From: Citromicrobium bathyomarinum
GTDB lineage: Bacteria > Pseudomonadota > Alphaproteobacteria > Sphingomonadales > Sphingomonadaceae
Assembly: GCA_001306305.2 (NCBI GenBank)
Contig: CP155577.1
Span: 434,001-498,000 of the forward strand
Length of the DNA: 64,000 bases
Direction of reading: 5' to 3'
Positions within the stretch are counted from its first letter, which is position 1; every line of letters begins with the position of its first letter. Below, in pieces: positions 39,349-49,118 of the stretch. Made by a program: the position numbers and the translations under genes. The notes beneath the pieces are model-generated. The model was given only the letters and a program-made list of their open reading frames with translations. It was not told where the DNA came from and ran no database searches.

Positions 39349-41276
39349 TGGCCGACGCCGAAGACCGGACCTACCGCCCCGATGCGCTGATCGCGCGGGA
39401 TATCGACGCCTATCTGGAACGGCATCGCGACAAGGGGCTGTTGCGCTTCATTACCTGCGGCAGCGTGGATGACGGCAAGTCGACCCTGATCGGGCGGCTG
39501 CTGTACGATTCGCGCGCCGTGTTTGAGGATCAGCTCGGCCAGCTCGAAAGCGACAGCGCGCGGGTCGGCACGCAGGGGCAGGACCTCGATTTCGCATTGC
39601 TGGTCGACGGGCTTTCCGCCGAGCGCGAGCAGGGCATCACGATCGACGTTGCCTATCGGTTCTTCGCCACCGAAAAGCGCAAGTTCATCGTCGCCGACAC
39701 GCCGGGGCACGAGCAATATACCCGCAACATGGTGACCGGCGCATCGACAGCCGATGCCGCAGTCCTGCTGGTCGATGCGCGCAAGGGCGTGCTGGTGCAG
39801 ACCCGGCGGCACGCGTTCCTCGCGCAGTTGCTTGGTATTCGCCACGTCATCCTCGCGGTGAACAAGATGGATCTGGTCGACTACGACCGCGCCACGTTCG
39901 AGGCGATCCGCGACGATTTCGCCGCCTTCGCGAAGGATTTCGGGTTCGAGGGTCTGACCGCGATCCCGATCTCGGGCTTCAGGGGCGACAACGTGGTCGA
40001 ACGCTCGGCCGCGACAGATTGGTACGACGGGCCGAGCCTGGTCGAGGCGCTGGAGGCGGTGCCGCTGGCAGGCGAGGAGGCGCAGGCGCGCCCGTTCCGG
40101 ATGGCAGTGCAGTGGGTCAACCGTCCCAATCAGGATTTTCGCGGGTTTGCCGGGCTGATCAGCGACGGCAGCGTTCGCCCGGGCGACGCGGTGCGCGTGC
40201 TCCCTTCGGGCGCGCAGGCGACGATCAAGGCGATCCACACCTTTGACGGGCCGCTGGAACAGGCAGTGGCCGGGCAGTCGGTCACGCTGACGCTGAACGA
40301 GGAAGTCGATTGCAGCCGGGGCGACGTGATCTGCGCTGCGGACGATCCGCCGCAGGTCGCCGACCAGTTCGAGGCGAGCGTGGTGTGGATGGACCAGACC
40401 GCGATGAAGCCGGGTCGCGGATACTGGCTCAAGATCGGTACGCGCACCGTCACCGCGACGCTCGCCGCGCCCAAATACGAGATCGACGTCAACAATCCCG
40501 CCGGTTCCGGCTCCCGGCTCGCGGCCAAGACGCTGGAGCTGAACGGGATCGGCGTGCTGGAAATGCGCACCGACCGCCCGATCGCGTTCGAGCCCTATGC
40601 CGACAGCAAGGCTCTGGGCGGGTTCATCCTGATCGACAAGGAACGCGATGCGACGGTCGCGTGCGGGATGCTCAACTTCGCGCTGCGCCGCGCGCAGAAT
40701 GTGCACTGGCAGCCGACCGACATCGCCCGCGAGCATCATGCCGCGCTGAAGAACCAGACCCCGCGCGTGTTGTGGTTCACCGGGCTTTCCGGCTCGGGCA
40801 AGTCGACCATCGCCAATGCGGTGGAGAAGAAGCTGGCGTTGATGAACCGGCACACCTTCCTGCTCGACGGGGACAATGTGCGCCACGGGCTGAACAAGGA
40901 TCTCGGCTTTACCGAGGCCGACCGGATCGAGAATATCCGCCGGATCGGCGAGGTTGCCAAGCTGATGGCGGATGCCGGACTGATCGTGCTGACCGCCTTC
41001 ATCAGCCCCTTCCGCGCCGAGCGGAAGATGGTCCGCGACATGCTGCCCGAAGGCGAGTTCGTGGAGATTTTCGTCGACACGCCGCTGGAAGTGGCGGAGG
41101 AACGCGACGTGAAGGGCCTCTACAGGAAGGCGCGGGAGGGCAAGCTGAAGAACTTCACCGGGATCGACAGCCCTTACGAGCCGCCGGAGCAACCGGAGAT
41201 CAGGGTGAACACCGTCGACATGAGCGTGGACGAAGCTGCCGACCACATCATCGCGCAGATCCTGCCGCTCAAATGA
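39348..41276 (+). CDS. cysNC: Bifunctional sulfate adenylyltransferase subunit 1 / APS kinase (CysN-CysC fusion)
   Basis: The 642-residue protein has two parts. Residues about 1-440 are the CysN GTPase: [41 protein letters not shown], and the EF-Tu-like beta-barrel domains. Residues about 460-642 are the APS kinase CysC: Walker A in [33 protein letters not shown] and [16 protein letters not shown]. The fusion (NodQ/CysNC type) couples APS formation to PAPS formation. It overlaps cysD by one base and cysQ by ATGA. Confidence 0.97.
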   Translation: MADAEDRTYRPDALIARDIDAYLERHRDKGLLRFITCGSVDDGKSTLIGRLLYDSRAVFEDQLGQLESDSARVGTQGQDLDFALLVDGLSAEREQGITIDVAYRFFATEKRKFIVADTPGHEQYTRNMVTGASTADAAVLLVDARKGVLVQTRRHAFLAQLLGIRHVILAVNKMDLVDYDRATFEAIRDDFAAFAKDFGFEGLTAIPISGFRGDNVVERSAATDWYDGPSLVEALEAVPLAGEEAQARPFRMAVQWVNRPNQDFRGFAGLISDGSVRPGDAVRVLPSGAQATIKAIHTFDGPLEQAVAGQSVTLTLNEEVDCSRGDVICAADDPPQVADQFEASVVWMDQTAMKPGRGYWLKIGTRTVTATLAAPKYEIDVNNPAGSGSRLAAKTLELNGIGVLEMRTDRPIAFEPYADSKALGGFILIDKERDATVACGMLNFALRRAQNVHWQPTDIAREHHAALKNQTPRVLWFTGLSGSGKSTIANAVEKKLALMNRHTFLLDGDNVRHGLNKDLGFTEADRIENIRRIGEVAKLMADAGLIVLTAFISPFRAERKMVRDMLPEGEFVEIFVDTPLEVAEERDVKGLYRKAREGKLKNFTGIDSPYEPPEQPEIRVNTVDMSVDEAADHIIAQILPLK

Positions 41277-42019
41277 GCTTTGCCGAGGATATAAAGCTGG
41301 CGGCAGCGCTGGCCGAGGCGGCCGGGCGCATTGCGCTGGCGGTGCGCGCGAGTGGGCTGGTCGAAGGGCGCGGTCTGGGCGATGCGGGGGACAAGGCGGC
41401 CAATGCCTTCCTGATGCCCGCGTTGCGCCAGCATCGGCCCGACGATGGAATCCTCTCAGAGGAGAGCGAGGACAGCGCCGAGCGCCTCTCGCACAAGCGC
41501 GTCTGGATCATCGATCCGGTCGACGGCACGCGCGAATTTGCCGAGGGGCGCGACGACTGGGCGGTCCATGTCGGCCTGTCGATCGATGGCGAAGCGCAGG
41601 TCGGTGCGGTGGCCCTCCCCGATCTCGGGCTGGTGCTCTCCAGCGATCCGTCAAAGACACGGGCGGCCGAAAAGACCGGCAAGATGGTGGTCAGCCGCAG
41701 CCGTGCGCCCGCTCTGGCAGAGGAAGTCGCGCAGAAAGTCGGACTGGAGCTGGCCGGTATGGGCAGCGCAGGCGCCAAGGCAATGGCCGTGGTGCGCGGG
41801 GAGGCGGATGCCTACCTCCACAGCGGCGGGCAGTACGAGTGGGACAATTGCGCACCGGTCGCGGTGGCACAGGCGCATGGCCTGCACTGTTCGCGGATCG
41901 ACGGTTCCGCGCTGCGCTACAATCGCGCGGAGGCGCTTTCGCCCGATTTGCTGATCTGCCGCCCTGAACTAGCCGAGCCTATTCTGAACGCGATCGCCAA
42001 GGCCGAAGCCACAGGCTGA
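41273..42019 (+). CDS. cysQ: 3'(2'),5'-bisphosphate nucleotidase
   Basis: This 248-residue IMPase-superfamily enzyme hydrolyses PAP, the by-product of PAPS use, to AMP. It starts at ATG 41273 ([18 protein letters not shown]) by ATGA overlap with cysNC. Metal-binding motifs are [31 protein letters not shown] (DPVDGT), and the C-terminal [18 protein letters not shown]. The location at the end of the sulfate-activation operon supports CysQ rather than inositol monophosphatase. Confidence 0.93.
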   Translation: MSFAEDIKLAAALAEAAGRIALAVRASGLVEGRGLGDAGDKAANAFLMPALRQHRPDDGILSEESEDSAERLSHKRVWIIDPVDGTREFAEGRDDWAVHVGLSIDGEAQVGAVALPDLGLVLSSDPSKTRAAEKTGKMVVSRSRAPALAEEVAQKVGLELAGMGSAGAKAMAVVRGEADAYLHSGGQYEWDNCAPVAVAQAHGLHCSRIDGSALRYNRAEALSPDLLICRPELAEPILNAIAKAEATG

Positions 42020-42034
42020 GCAGCGCCGCGAGCG

Positions 42035-42679
42035 CTACCCTCCGGTGCCCGAAGCGCTCGGCCTGGGTGACGCTGTTGGCGCGGGCGAGGATGGCGGGCC
42101 GATGGGCGTCGGTGTCACGGTCGGCCCGGGATCGGGAATGGTTGCACCCTTGGGCACCAGAATGGTGATCTCGACCCGGCGATTGGCCGCACGGCCCCGC
42201 TCGTTGGGTTCGCCATTGGGCAGCAGGTTGGGCTGCACGGGGTTCTGTGCGCCGAACGCGATGATGCGGATCTGGTCCTCGGTCAGCCCCTGCTCCATCA
42301 GCCAGTCGGCGACCGCCTGCGCACGCTCTTCCGACACGCGCATGTTGACCCGGTCGGGGCCGCCCGCGTCGCTGTGCCCGCGCAGGATCACCCGCTCGAC
42401 CTGCTTCCACTGATCGGTGTCGAGCAGGCCGTTGAGTTCAGCCATCGCGGTCTCGTCCAGCTCGGTACCACCGGCCCCGAAGGGGATCGTGGTCCGCAGC
42501 GGTTCGAGCGCGATCGGCGGCCGCTCCACTTCGATGTCGGGGCGGATGATCGAATTGTTTTCCGGCGGGCTGTCGCTCCCGGTCGCGCTCGGCGTGGGGG
42601 TCGGCGCGGGGCTCGGCTCCTCGCTGTTGCAAGCCACCAGCAGCGCGCCCAGCGCCAGCACAATCATCGGGCCACGCAT
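42035..42679 (-). CDS. OmpA-family lipoprotein
   Basis: The start is set at ATG 42679 (MRGPMIVLALGALLVACNS) because a strong Shine-Dalgarno (AAGGAGG) stands six bases before it; the frame also has an ATG at 42721 that overlaps the antiporter stop. This gives 214 residues. The lipobox LLVAC shows lipidation. A Pro/Thr/Ser-rich linker leads to an OmpA-like peptidoglycan-binding domain (VERVILRGHSDAGGPD, NMRVSEERAQAVADWLMEQG, ANRRVEITI) and a Pro-rich tail. It probably tethers the outer membrane to peptidoglycan. Confidence 0.9.
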   Translation of the reverse strand: MRGPMIVLALGALLVACNSEEPSPAPTPTPSATGSDSPPENNSIIRPDIEVERPPIALEPLRTTIPFGAGGTELDETAMAELNGLLDTDQWKQVERVILRGHSDAGGPDRVNMRVSEERAQAVADWLMEQGLTEDQIRIIAFGAQNPVQPNLLPNGEPNERGRAANRRVEITILVPKGATIPDPGPTVTPTPIGPPSSPAPTASPRPSASGTGG

Positions 42680-42717
42680 GGCCACCCTCCTTCGGTTACC
42701 AGTTCGTATCAGCTCAC

Positions 42718-44619
42718 TCATGCCGGTTTGGGCTTCCCGCCCGCCTGCCCGGGCTCGCGCTTGTCCGACGGCTTTTTGCCCGCGTCGTTCTGCCCCGCTT
42801 CGCGCTTGGCCGATTCGGCCTCGGCGCGCTTGAGGTGCTGGGGCGTATAGGTGATGACGATGTCCCCGGGGCGCGGTTCGGGCCGGGCCGCGTGAGTAAA
42901 GAAGCGCATGGTGCCGTTTTCGCGCAGCAGCAGCAGCATGTTGGCTTTCTCGCCCAGCTTCTCGCGCGCGTCGTCGATCGTGAATTCTTCGGTCAGCTTG
43001 GTCCTGCGGAAGACCCAGCCTTCCTTCTGCCGCTGATCGACCTCGGCCACTCCGAAACCCGATTCGAACAGAGCGCGGCCGCGCAGGCTGCCCGGCAGTG
43101 CGCGCCGGTCATCCTCGACCGCTTCGCCAAGCTGGTACACGCTGTCGCGCCCGATCTCGTGGGCGAACTCGTTGCAGACGAGCGCGTTGTAAGCCTCGTT
43201 GTCGGTCGCCGCGACGAGCACCTGATAGGGGTTGAGGTCGAGATTGTGCTCGGTCGCCTCATTGAGGAATTCGCCGTGATAATAGGGCAGGCCCTCGCGC
43301 CGCGCGGCGGCGAGCCGCTGCCAGCTCGAATCGACGATCATCACCGGGGTCTTGAGCGCGTGCATCTGCTTGGCCAGCGCGATCGTCCACGGTGTGCTGC
43401 CGGCAATGATCAGGCCGGGGCGATCGGTGCCCTTCACCTTGAGCAGCTTGGCAACCAGATCGACCGTAAAACCGTGCGCCACGATGGTCGCGACCACCAC
43501 GGCGAAGCTCAGCCCGATCAGCACGTTGCCGTCGCCATAGCCGAGTTCGCTCAGACGCAGGGCGAACAGGCCGGAGATCGCGACCAGTACGATCCCGCGC
43601 GGGGCGATCCAGGCGAGGAACAGGCGCTCGTTCCACGGAAGCGGGCTGCCGAGCAGACTGATCAGCACGGTCGCCGGACGGACGAAGAACAGCAGCGCGA
43701 GCAGGAACGCACCGAAGCGCCAGTTGAGATATTGCAGGTCGTCGTAGCTGAGCGAGGCGGAGAGCAGGATGAAGATGCCCGAGACGAGCAGAACCGCGAT
43801 GTTCTCCTTGAACGGGTGGATGCTGCGCAGGGATGAGACGTCCATGTTGGCGAGCGCGACGCCCATCACGGTGACCGCGACCAGCCCGGCCTCGTGCTCG
43901 ATCATGTTGCACACGACGAACACCGCGATCACGAGTGAGAACAGCACCGGCACCTTGAGGTATTCGGGCACCGCGCCACGCGGGAAGAGGTACGAGATGA
44001 TCCATGCCGCGGCATAGCCGATCAGGCCCGAGATGACCGCGGCCACGATCAAGGGTGGCACGACCTCGAACAGCGACGCGCCCGGCGATTCGGCGACCTT
44101 GCGGAAATATTCGTAGGCGATGACAGCGCACAGCGCGCCGGTGGGGTCGTTGACGATCGCCTCCCACTTCAGGATCGAGGCGGGCCGGGTTTGCACGTTG
44201 GACTGGCGCAGCAGCGGCAGCACAACCGTCGGGCCGGTGACCACCAGGATCCCGCCGAACAGGATCGCCACCGGCCACACCAGCCCGGCGACGTAATAGC
44301 CGGTGACCGCGCCTAGCGCCCAGCCGACCGCCACGCCGATCGTTGCGAGCCGCCAGACCGCGCTGCCCGAATGCTGCAATTCCCGGAAGCTGAGGCTGAG
44401 GCCGCCTTCGAACAGGATTAGCGCGACCCCGATTCCTATCATTGGCTCCAATAGGGAGCCGAAGGTTTCTTCGGGATCGAACAGGCCGAGGATGGGGCCC
44501 GCCAGAAAACCGGCGGCCAGCATCAGCACGATGGCAGGCCAATTGGTCCGCCACGCGATCCATTGCGCGCCGATGCCGAGCGCGCCGACCGCTGCGATTA
44601 CAACTGCTGCCGTTTGCAT
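42718..44619 (-). CDS. Cation:proton antiporter (CPA family) with RCK domain
   Basis: This 633-residue protein starts at ATG 44619 (MQTAAVVIAAVGALGIGAQ). The N-terminal about 400 residues hold some 12-13 membrane helices of the CPA1/CPA2 type, with PTVVLPLLRQSNVQ and NDPTGALCAVIAYEY carrying the conserved Asp of ion-exchanging antiporters. After it comes an RCK/TrkA-N nucleotide-binding region (PGLIIAGSTPWTIALAKQMH, VMIVDSSWQRLAAA), then a second soluble part with REKLGEKANMLLLLRENGTMR. It resembles the NhaP/KefB-type sodium or potassium/proton antiporters with cytoplasmic ligand control; ion specificity is not predictable. It ends by ATGA overlap with the frame of the OmpA-like gene. Confidence 0.9.
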   Translation of the reverse strand: MQTAAVVIAAVGALGIGAQWIAWRTNWPAIVLMLAAGFLAGPILGLFDPEETFGSLLEPMIGIGVALILFEGGLSLSFRELQHSGSAVWRLATIGVAVGWALGAVTGYYVAGLVWPVAILFGGILVVTGPTVVLPLLRQSNVQTRPASILKWEAIVNDPTGALCAVIAYEYFRKVAESPGASLFEVVPPLIVAAVISGLIGYAAAWIISYLFPRGAVPEYLKVPVLFSLVIAVFVVCNMIEHEAGLVAVTVMGVALANMDVSSLRSIHPFKENIAVLLVSGIFILLSASLSYDDLQYLNWRFGAFLLALLFFVRPATVLISLLGSPLPWNERLFLAWIAPRGIVLVAISGLFALRLSELGYGDGNVLIGLSFAVVVATIVAHGFTVDLVAKLLKVKGTDRPGLIIAGSTPWTIALAKQMHALKTPVMIVDSSWQRLAAARREGLPYYHGEFLNEATEHNLDLNPYQVLVAATDNEAYNALVCNEFAHEIGRDSVYQLGEAVEDDRRALPGSLRGRALFESGFGVAEVDQRQKEGWVFRRTKLTEEFTIDDAREKLGEKANMLLLLRENGTMRFFTHAARPEPRPGDIVITYTPQHLKRAEAESAKREAGQNDAGKKPSDKREPGQAGGKPKPA

Positions 44620-44706
44620 GGCGAGATCAGACCCCCTTCGATCCGCTAGCAACGGTGCCCGAAGGCAATCCGTTCCACAAGTCCCTGAAGAGACGCGTGG
44701 TTGACG

Positions 44707-45264
44707 CTAGTCGCCGTCGAACGAAACCAGCGAGTGGACGGGGATGTCCGCATCGCGCAGCCGGGCCGAACCACCCAGATCGGGCAGATCGAGCACGAAG
44801 AGCGCGGCAGCCACATGCGCTCCGGTGAGCGTTACCAGCTCGGCTGCCGCCAGCGCGGTGCCCCCGGTGGCGATGAGATCGTCGACCAGCGCAACCCTTG
44901 CTCCGGGTGCCAGCGCGCTCGGGTCGAGTTCAAGGCGGTCGGTGCCATATTCCAGTGCGTAGTCGACGCCGATCGTTTCCACCGGCAGCTTGCCCGGCTT
45001 GCGGATCGGCACGAAGCCAAGCCCCGCATGGATCGCAACCGCCGCGCCGAAGATGAAGCCGCGTGCTTCCATCCCGGCGATTACGGTCGCTCCCTGATCG
45101 CGCGCCATATCCGCCAGCAGCGACACGCTGGTGCGCAGCGCAGCAGGCTCGCTCAATAGAGTAGTAATGTCGCGGAACTGGATGCCCGGCTTGGGAAAGT
45201 CGGGAACCGTGCGGATGCTGGCCCGCAGCTGCTCGAGATCGAGCGCTGCGGGAGCATTACTCAC
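44707..45264 (-). CDS. apt: Adenine phosphoribosyltransferase
   Basis: This 185-residue purine-salvage enzyme makes AMP from adenine and PRPP. It has the FPKPGIQFRDITTLL N-terminal hood, GMEARGFIFGAAVAIH, and the PRPP-binding VALVDDLIATGGTALAAAEL. The start is a GTG at 45264. It follows petC (cytochrome c1) by 22 bases and may share its transcript; the pairing of apt with the bc1 genes occurs in related genomes and is probably historical rather than functional. Confidence 0.96.
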   Translation of the reverse strand: MSNAPAALDLEQLRASIRTVPDFPKPGIQFRDITTLLSEPAALRTSVSLLADMARDQGATVIAGMEARGFIFGAAVAIHAGLGFVPIRKPGKLPVETIGVDYALEYGTDRLELDPSALAPGARVALVDDLIATGGTALAAAELVTLTGAHVAAALFVLDLPDLGGSARLRDADIPVHSLVSFDGD

Positions 45265-45286
45265 GGAAGCATCAGCCGGGATCGGC

Positions 45287-46156
45287 TCAGGCCTTTTTCG
45301 GCTTCACGCTCGACCAGACCTGCCGCTTCGCGAAATAGGCCAGAACCGTCGCGAACAGCAGGAAGACGAGGACTGCGAAACCGGTCTGCTTGCGCTCGAC
45401 CAGCTTGGGCTCGGCCGTCCAGGTCAGGAACGCGGCGACGTCGGCCGACATCTGCGACACCGTGGCTTCGGTGCCGTCGTCGTAGGTCACCTGACCGTCC
45501 ACGCCGAGCGGCGGAGCCATCGCCAAGTTGAGGTTGGCGAAATACGGGTTGAAGTAGAGCCCCGGCGGCGTCTGGAAGTCGGGGAACTCCTCCATCAGGC
45601 GCTTGCCGTCCTTCTCGAAGGTGGCCGGATCCGTGTAGCCGGTCAGCAGCGAATAGACGTAGTTGCTGCCGTGGTGGCGCGCCTTGGTCATCAGCGAAAG
45701 ATCGGGCGGGATCGCGTTGTTGTTCGCTGCAGCTGCCGCCACCGCATTGGGGAACGGCGAGGGGAAGTAATCGGTCGGTTCACCCGGACGCATGGTGCTT
45801 TCGCCGGTGTTCGGATCGATCCCGGGCACCTGCTTGGTCGCGGCGAAGGCCTTCACCTGCGCTTCGCTGTAGCCGATCTCTTCCAGATCGCGGAAAGCGA
45901 CGAACTTCAGGCTGTGGCAGGCCGCGCAGACTTCGCTGTAGACCTTGAGGCCACGCTGCAGCTGCGCGACGTCCCACTTGCCCACGGGACCGTCGAACGA
46001 ATAGCCGCCTTCAGGGCCGTGCGCGTCGAGATGGAACTCGTGGTCGGCCGAATGCATGGGCTCTTCGGTCAGCCAGGTGGTCGCACCCATGACGAAGGCG
46101 AGCAGGACGACGCCTGCAAAGACGAGTCCGGCAAGGGCGGAAAGAATGCGGATCAT
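45287..46156 (-). CDS. petC: Cytochrome c1 of the bc1 complex
   Basis: This 289-residue membrane-anchored c-type cytochrome has an N-terminal helix (ILSALAGLVFAGVVLLAFVM), the heme-binding CAACHSLKFVAFRDL, a distal Met region in the PDLSLMTKARHHG segment, and a C-terminal membrane anchor (FAVLVFLLFATVLAYFAKRQV). It takes electrons from the Rieske protein and passes them to soluble cytochrome c. It is the third gene of a petA-petB-petC operon on the minus strand. Confidence 0.97.
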   Translation of the reverse strand: MIRILSALAGLVFAGVVLLAFVMGATTWLTEEPMHSADHEFHLDAHGPEGGYSFDGPVGKWDVAQLQRGLKVYSEVCAACHSLKFVAFRDLEEIGYSEAQVKAFAATKQVPGIDPNTGESTMRPGEPTDYFPSPFPNAVAAAAANNNAIPPDLSLMTKARHHGSNYVYSLLTGYTDPATFEKDGKRLMEEFPDFQTPPGLYFNPYFANLNLAMAPPLGVDGQVTYDDGTEATVSQMSADVAAFLTWTAEPKLVERKQTGFAVLVFLLFATVLAYFAKRQVWSSVKPKKA

Positions 46157-46207
46157 CGGGTGTCCTTAACGTTTATCCGTCGTCACTAGGCAATCGGTGG
46201 CCGACCG

Positions 46208-47497
46208 TCAGGTCGCGGGCTGGGTGTTTTCGCCCAGCACGGCCTTCTTGTCGGACCCCAGCACCGCCTCGGTAATCGAGTAGGGCAGGGGCTTGGGTTT
46301 CTCGATCGAGGAAACGATCGGCAGGATCACGAGGAAGTGCAGGAAGTAGTACGCCGTCGCGATCTGGCTGATCATCACATAGGGCTCTTCAGCCGGCGCA
46401 CCGCCGCAGTAGAACAGCACCGCCATATCAACCAGCAGGATGATGAAGAAGGTGCGGAACAGCGGGCGGTAATGGCCGCTGCGGACCGGCGAACGGTCGA
46501 GCCAGGGCAGCAGGAACCACAGCAGGATCGAGCTGAACATGGCGAGCACGCCCCACAGCTTCGCTTCGAGGATGAAGTCGAAGGTGAACGCACGCAGGAT
46601 CGCGTAGAACGGGTAGAAGTACCATTCGGGCACGATGTGGGCGGGCGTCGAGAGCGGGTTCGCCTCGATATAGTTGTCCGGGTGGCCGAGCATGTTCGGC
46701 AGGAAGAACACGACCACGCAGTAGATGATCAGGAACACGCCGAGCCCGAAGCCATCCTTCGCCGTGTAATACGGGTGGAACGGCACGGTGTCGCTTTCGC
46801 TCTTCACTTCGACGCCGGTCGGGTTGGACGAGCCGGGGATGTGCAGCGCCCAGACGTGCAGGATCACGACGCCCGCGATCACGAAGGGCAGCAGGAAGTG
46901 CAGCGAGAAGAAGCGGTTGAGCGCGGCATTGTCGGGCGCGAAACCGCCCAGCAGCCAGATCTGGATCGGCTCGCCGACGAAGGGAATGGCGCTGAACAGG
47001 CCGGTGATGACCTTGGCACCCCAGAAGCTCATCTGGCCCCACGGCAGCACGTAGCCCATGAAGGCGGTCGCCATGGCGAGCAGGAAGATGACCACGCCGA
47101 GCAGCCAGATCATTTCGCGCGGAGCCTTGTACGAGGAGTAGAAGAAGCCGCGGAAAATGTGGAGGTACAGCACGAGGAAGAAGAAGCTGGCACCGTTGGC
47201 GTGCATGTAACGCAGCATCCAGCCCCAGTTCACGTCGCGCATGATGTGTTCGACAGTGCCGAAAGCGACCTGTGCGTTGGCGGCATAGTGCATCGCCAGC
47301 ACCACGCCGGTGACGATCTGCAGCACCAGACAGAACCCGGCGAGGACGCCGAAATTCCACATGTAGTTCAGATTGCGCGGCACCGGATAGCCCGCGCCCA
47401 CCGCATTGTAGACGAAGCGCGGCAGCGGCAGCTTCTCGTCAACCCACTTGGTGAACCCGTTTGCCGGGGTGTATTCCTTGGCCCAGGGAAAACTCAT
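46208..47497 (-). CDS. petB: Cytochrome b of the bc1 complex
   Basis: This 429-residue integral membrane protein binds the two b hemes and forms the quinol sites. The four heme-ligand histidines lie in helices II and IV ([18 protein letters not shown] region and [20 protein letters not shown]), and the conserved [15 protein letters not shown] loop of the Qo site is present. The sequence [20 protein letters not shown] is the usual [18 protein letters not shown] motif. Position between the Rieske protein and cytochrome c1 is as expected. Confidence 0.98.
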   Translation of the reverse strand: MSFPWAKEYTPANGFTKWVDEKLPLPRFVYNAVGAGYPVPRNLNYMWNFGVLAGFCLVLQIVTGVVLAMHYAANAQVAFGTVEHIMRDVNWGWMLRYMHANGASFFFLVLYLHIFRGFFYSSYKAPREMIWLLGVVIFLLAMATAFMGYVLPWGQMSFWGAKVITGLFSAIPFVGEPIQIWLLGGFAPDNAALNRFFSLHFLLPFVIAGVVILHVWALHIPGSSNPTGVEVKSESDTVPFHPYYTAKDGFGLGVFLIIYCVVVFFLPNMLGHPDNYIEANPLSTPAHIVPEWYFYPFYAILRAFTFDFILEAKLWGVLAMFSSILLWFLLPWLDRSPVRSGHYRPLFRTFFIILLVDMAVLFYCGGAPAEEPYVMISQIATAYYFLHFLVILPIVSSIEKPKPLPYSITEAVLGSDKKAVLGENTQPAT

Positions 47498-47518
47498 CGC
47501 TCTCGTCTTTCTCTTGCC

Positions 47519-48109
47519 TTAGCCGACGGTGATCGTGGTGTCGGAGCTGAACACGTAATCCGGAACCACCAGGTTCGTGGGCGCGGGGCCCTTGCGGATA
47601 CGCGCGGCGGTGTCGTAGCTCGAACCGTGGCAGGGGCAGAAATAGCCGCCGAATTCGCCCTTGTTCTCGCCCTCGGCGGCACCCAGCGGCACGCAGCCCA
47701 GGTGGGTGCAGACGCCCATGGTCACCAGCATATCGAGGTGGCCTTCCTTGGTCCGGTCGGCCAGCGTTTCCGGATCGCGCAGCGCGGAAAGCGGCACAGC
47801 ATCGGCTTCGGCGATTTCCTTCGGCGTCAGTCGACGCACGAACAGCGGCTGCTTGCGGAAGACCGCCTTGATCGCCTGGCCCGGTTCGATCGCAGAAACG
47901 TCGACCTCGGTCGTGCTCTCGGCGAGCACGTCCGCCGAAGGAGCCATCTGGCTGATCAGCGGATAGAGCACCGCCGCACCGCCGACTCCGGCTGCACTGA
48001 CCGCAGCGATGTTGATGAAGTCGCGGCGACGAACGCCACCTTCTCCGGTTTCGCTGGTTTCGCCGATATTATTGGGTTCCGCAGCTGCGGCACCGGTTGC
48101 GTCTGCCAT
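47519..48109 (-). CDS. petA: Rieske iron-sulfur subunit of the bc1 complex
   Basis: This 196-residue protein starts at ATG 48109 ([14 protein letters not shown]). It has a twin-arginine-like N-terminus ([20 protein letters not shown]) that doubles as the membrane helix, and the cluster-binding boxes CTHLGC and CPCHGSSYD with the two Cys and two His ligands. It transfers electrons from quinol to cytochrome c1. First gene of the petABC operon. Confidence 0.97.
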   Translation of the reverse strand: MADATGAAAAEPNNIGETSETGEGGVRRRDFINIAAVSAAGVGGAAVLYPLISQMAPSADVLAESTTEVDVSAIEPGQAIKAVFRKQPLFVRRLTPKEIAEADAVPLSALRDPETLADRTKEGHLDMLVTMGVCTHLGCVPLGAAEGENKGEFGGYFCPCHGSSYDTAARIRKGPAPTNLVVPDYVFSSDTTITVG

Positions 48110-48130
48110 CGTTCCTGCCTTGTCGCGCGC

Positions 48131-48295
48131 ATGATGGACGAAACGCCCACCTTGCGCGAGTTGCTTTTTCTCAGGGAAATTCGGGCGATCCGCTCGGCCC
48201 CGGTGGCGCGAAAACGCCTGCTGGGGGAGCTGACCCCTTCCCATCTGCGGGGGCTGTTAGCGCGTCAGGCCCGAACTGCCAATGGCCTTTTGTGA
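48131..48295 (+). CDS. Possible small protein, divergent from petA
   Basis: The plus-strand ATG at 48131 opens a 54-residue frame: [20 protein letters not shown], then basic, Leu/Arg-rich, ending [10 protein letters not shown]. It occupies most of the gap between petA and pgeF. The composition is plausible for a small basic protein but no family is recognised and no ribosome binding site stands out. It may be chance. Confidence 0.25.
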   Translation: MMDETPTLRELLFLREIRAIRSAPVARKRLLGELTPSHLRGLLARQARTANGLL

Positions 48296-48320
48296 ACGAC
48301 GAGTTGCACGCCGCGCGGAT

Positions 48321-49118
48321 CTAGCCGAGGCCGATGAACGCCCCCTGCCTGCCATAGGTCGCCTCACCCCGGTGGGTCGCGCGGCGGAACGAATAGAAGC
48401 GAGCAGAGTCGGCATAGGTATCGAGGCCCAGATTCTCGACCTTGCCGACACCTGCGGCGGCCAGTTGCGCGGCAGCGAAACCGGGCAGATCGAACTGGAA
48501 GTGGCCGGGCTTTCCAGCAGCGAAGAAGCGATCGCTGGCCGGATCGTCGGCCAGAAAGGCATCGCGAAAACCGGCATCCACCTCGTAGCTGGGCTGCGCG
48601 ATGGTCGGCCCGATGGCGGCGGCGATCCGGCTGCGATCAGCACCTAGCGTCACCATCTGCGCGACCGTATTGGCCAGCACCCCCTCTTTCGCACCGCGCC
48701 AGCCGGCATGGGCGGCGGCGACCACGCCCGCCTGCCTGTCCGCCAGCAGCACCGGCGCGCAGTCTGCTGTGACCACCCCGACCAGCAGGCTGGGCGTGGC
48801 GCTGACCAGCGCATCGACGCGGGGCCGGTCGTCGCCCTCGACCGGCGCGGACACGACCGCCACGTCGCGCGAATGGACCTGAAAAGGCATCGCCAGCCCC
48901 GCACCGGGGAGCACGGCGGCGATCACCCGGCGGCGATTTTCCGCCACGAATTCCGGGTCGTCCCCGGCGCCGAAGCCGACCTGCAACCCGGCGACTTCGC
49001 CGGTCGAGACACCGCCCTGCCGGCCGAAAAAGCCGTGCGCCACGCCTTCCAGCGCAGCCGCGTGGATCGGTACGGGGACGCCGTCAGCCAAGGCTCGCCT
49101 CGACCTGTTCGGCGACAT
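48321..49118 (-). CDS. pgeF: Peptidoglycan editing factor PgeF (YfiH/polyphenol oxidase family)
   Basis: This 265-residue copper-oxidase-superfamily protein has the metal-ligand motifs AMPFQVHSRDVAVV, VGVVTADCAPVLLADRQ, AAHAGWRGAKEGVL, and RFYSFRRATHRGEATYGRQ. YfiH/PgeF has been linked to removal of incorrectly incorporated peptidoglycan building blocks, and older annotations call it polyphenol oxidase or laccase. The ATG at 49118 overlaps the pepN end by 35 bases; a shorter start without good RBS is possible. Family is certain, the exact role is family knowledge. Confidence 0.93.
   Translation of the reverse strand: MSPNRSRRALADGVPVPIHAAALEGVAHGFFGRQGGVSTGEVAGLQVGFGAGDDPEFVAENRRRVIAAVLPGAGLAMPFQVHSRDVAVVSAPVEGDDRPRVDALVSATPSLLVGVVTADCAPVLLADRQAGVVAAAHAGWRGAKEGVLANTVAQMVTLGADRSRIAAAIGPTIAQPSYEVDAGFRDAFLADDPASDRFFAAGKPGHFQFDLPGFAAAQLAAAGVGKVENLGLDTYADSARFYSFRRATHRGEATYGRQGAFIGLG

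Noticed and set aside
42680-42721. Alternative longer start for the OmpA-like lipoprotein
   Set aside because: The strong AAGGAGG six bases before the ATG at 42679, together with the signal peptide/lipobox placement, favours the shorter protein.
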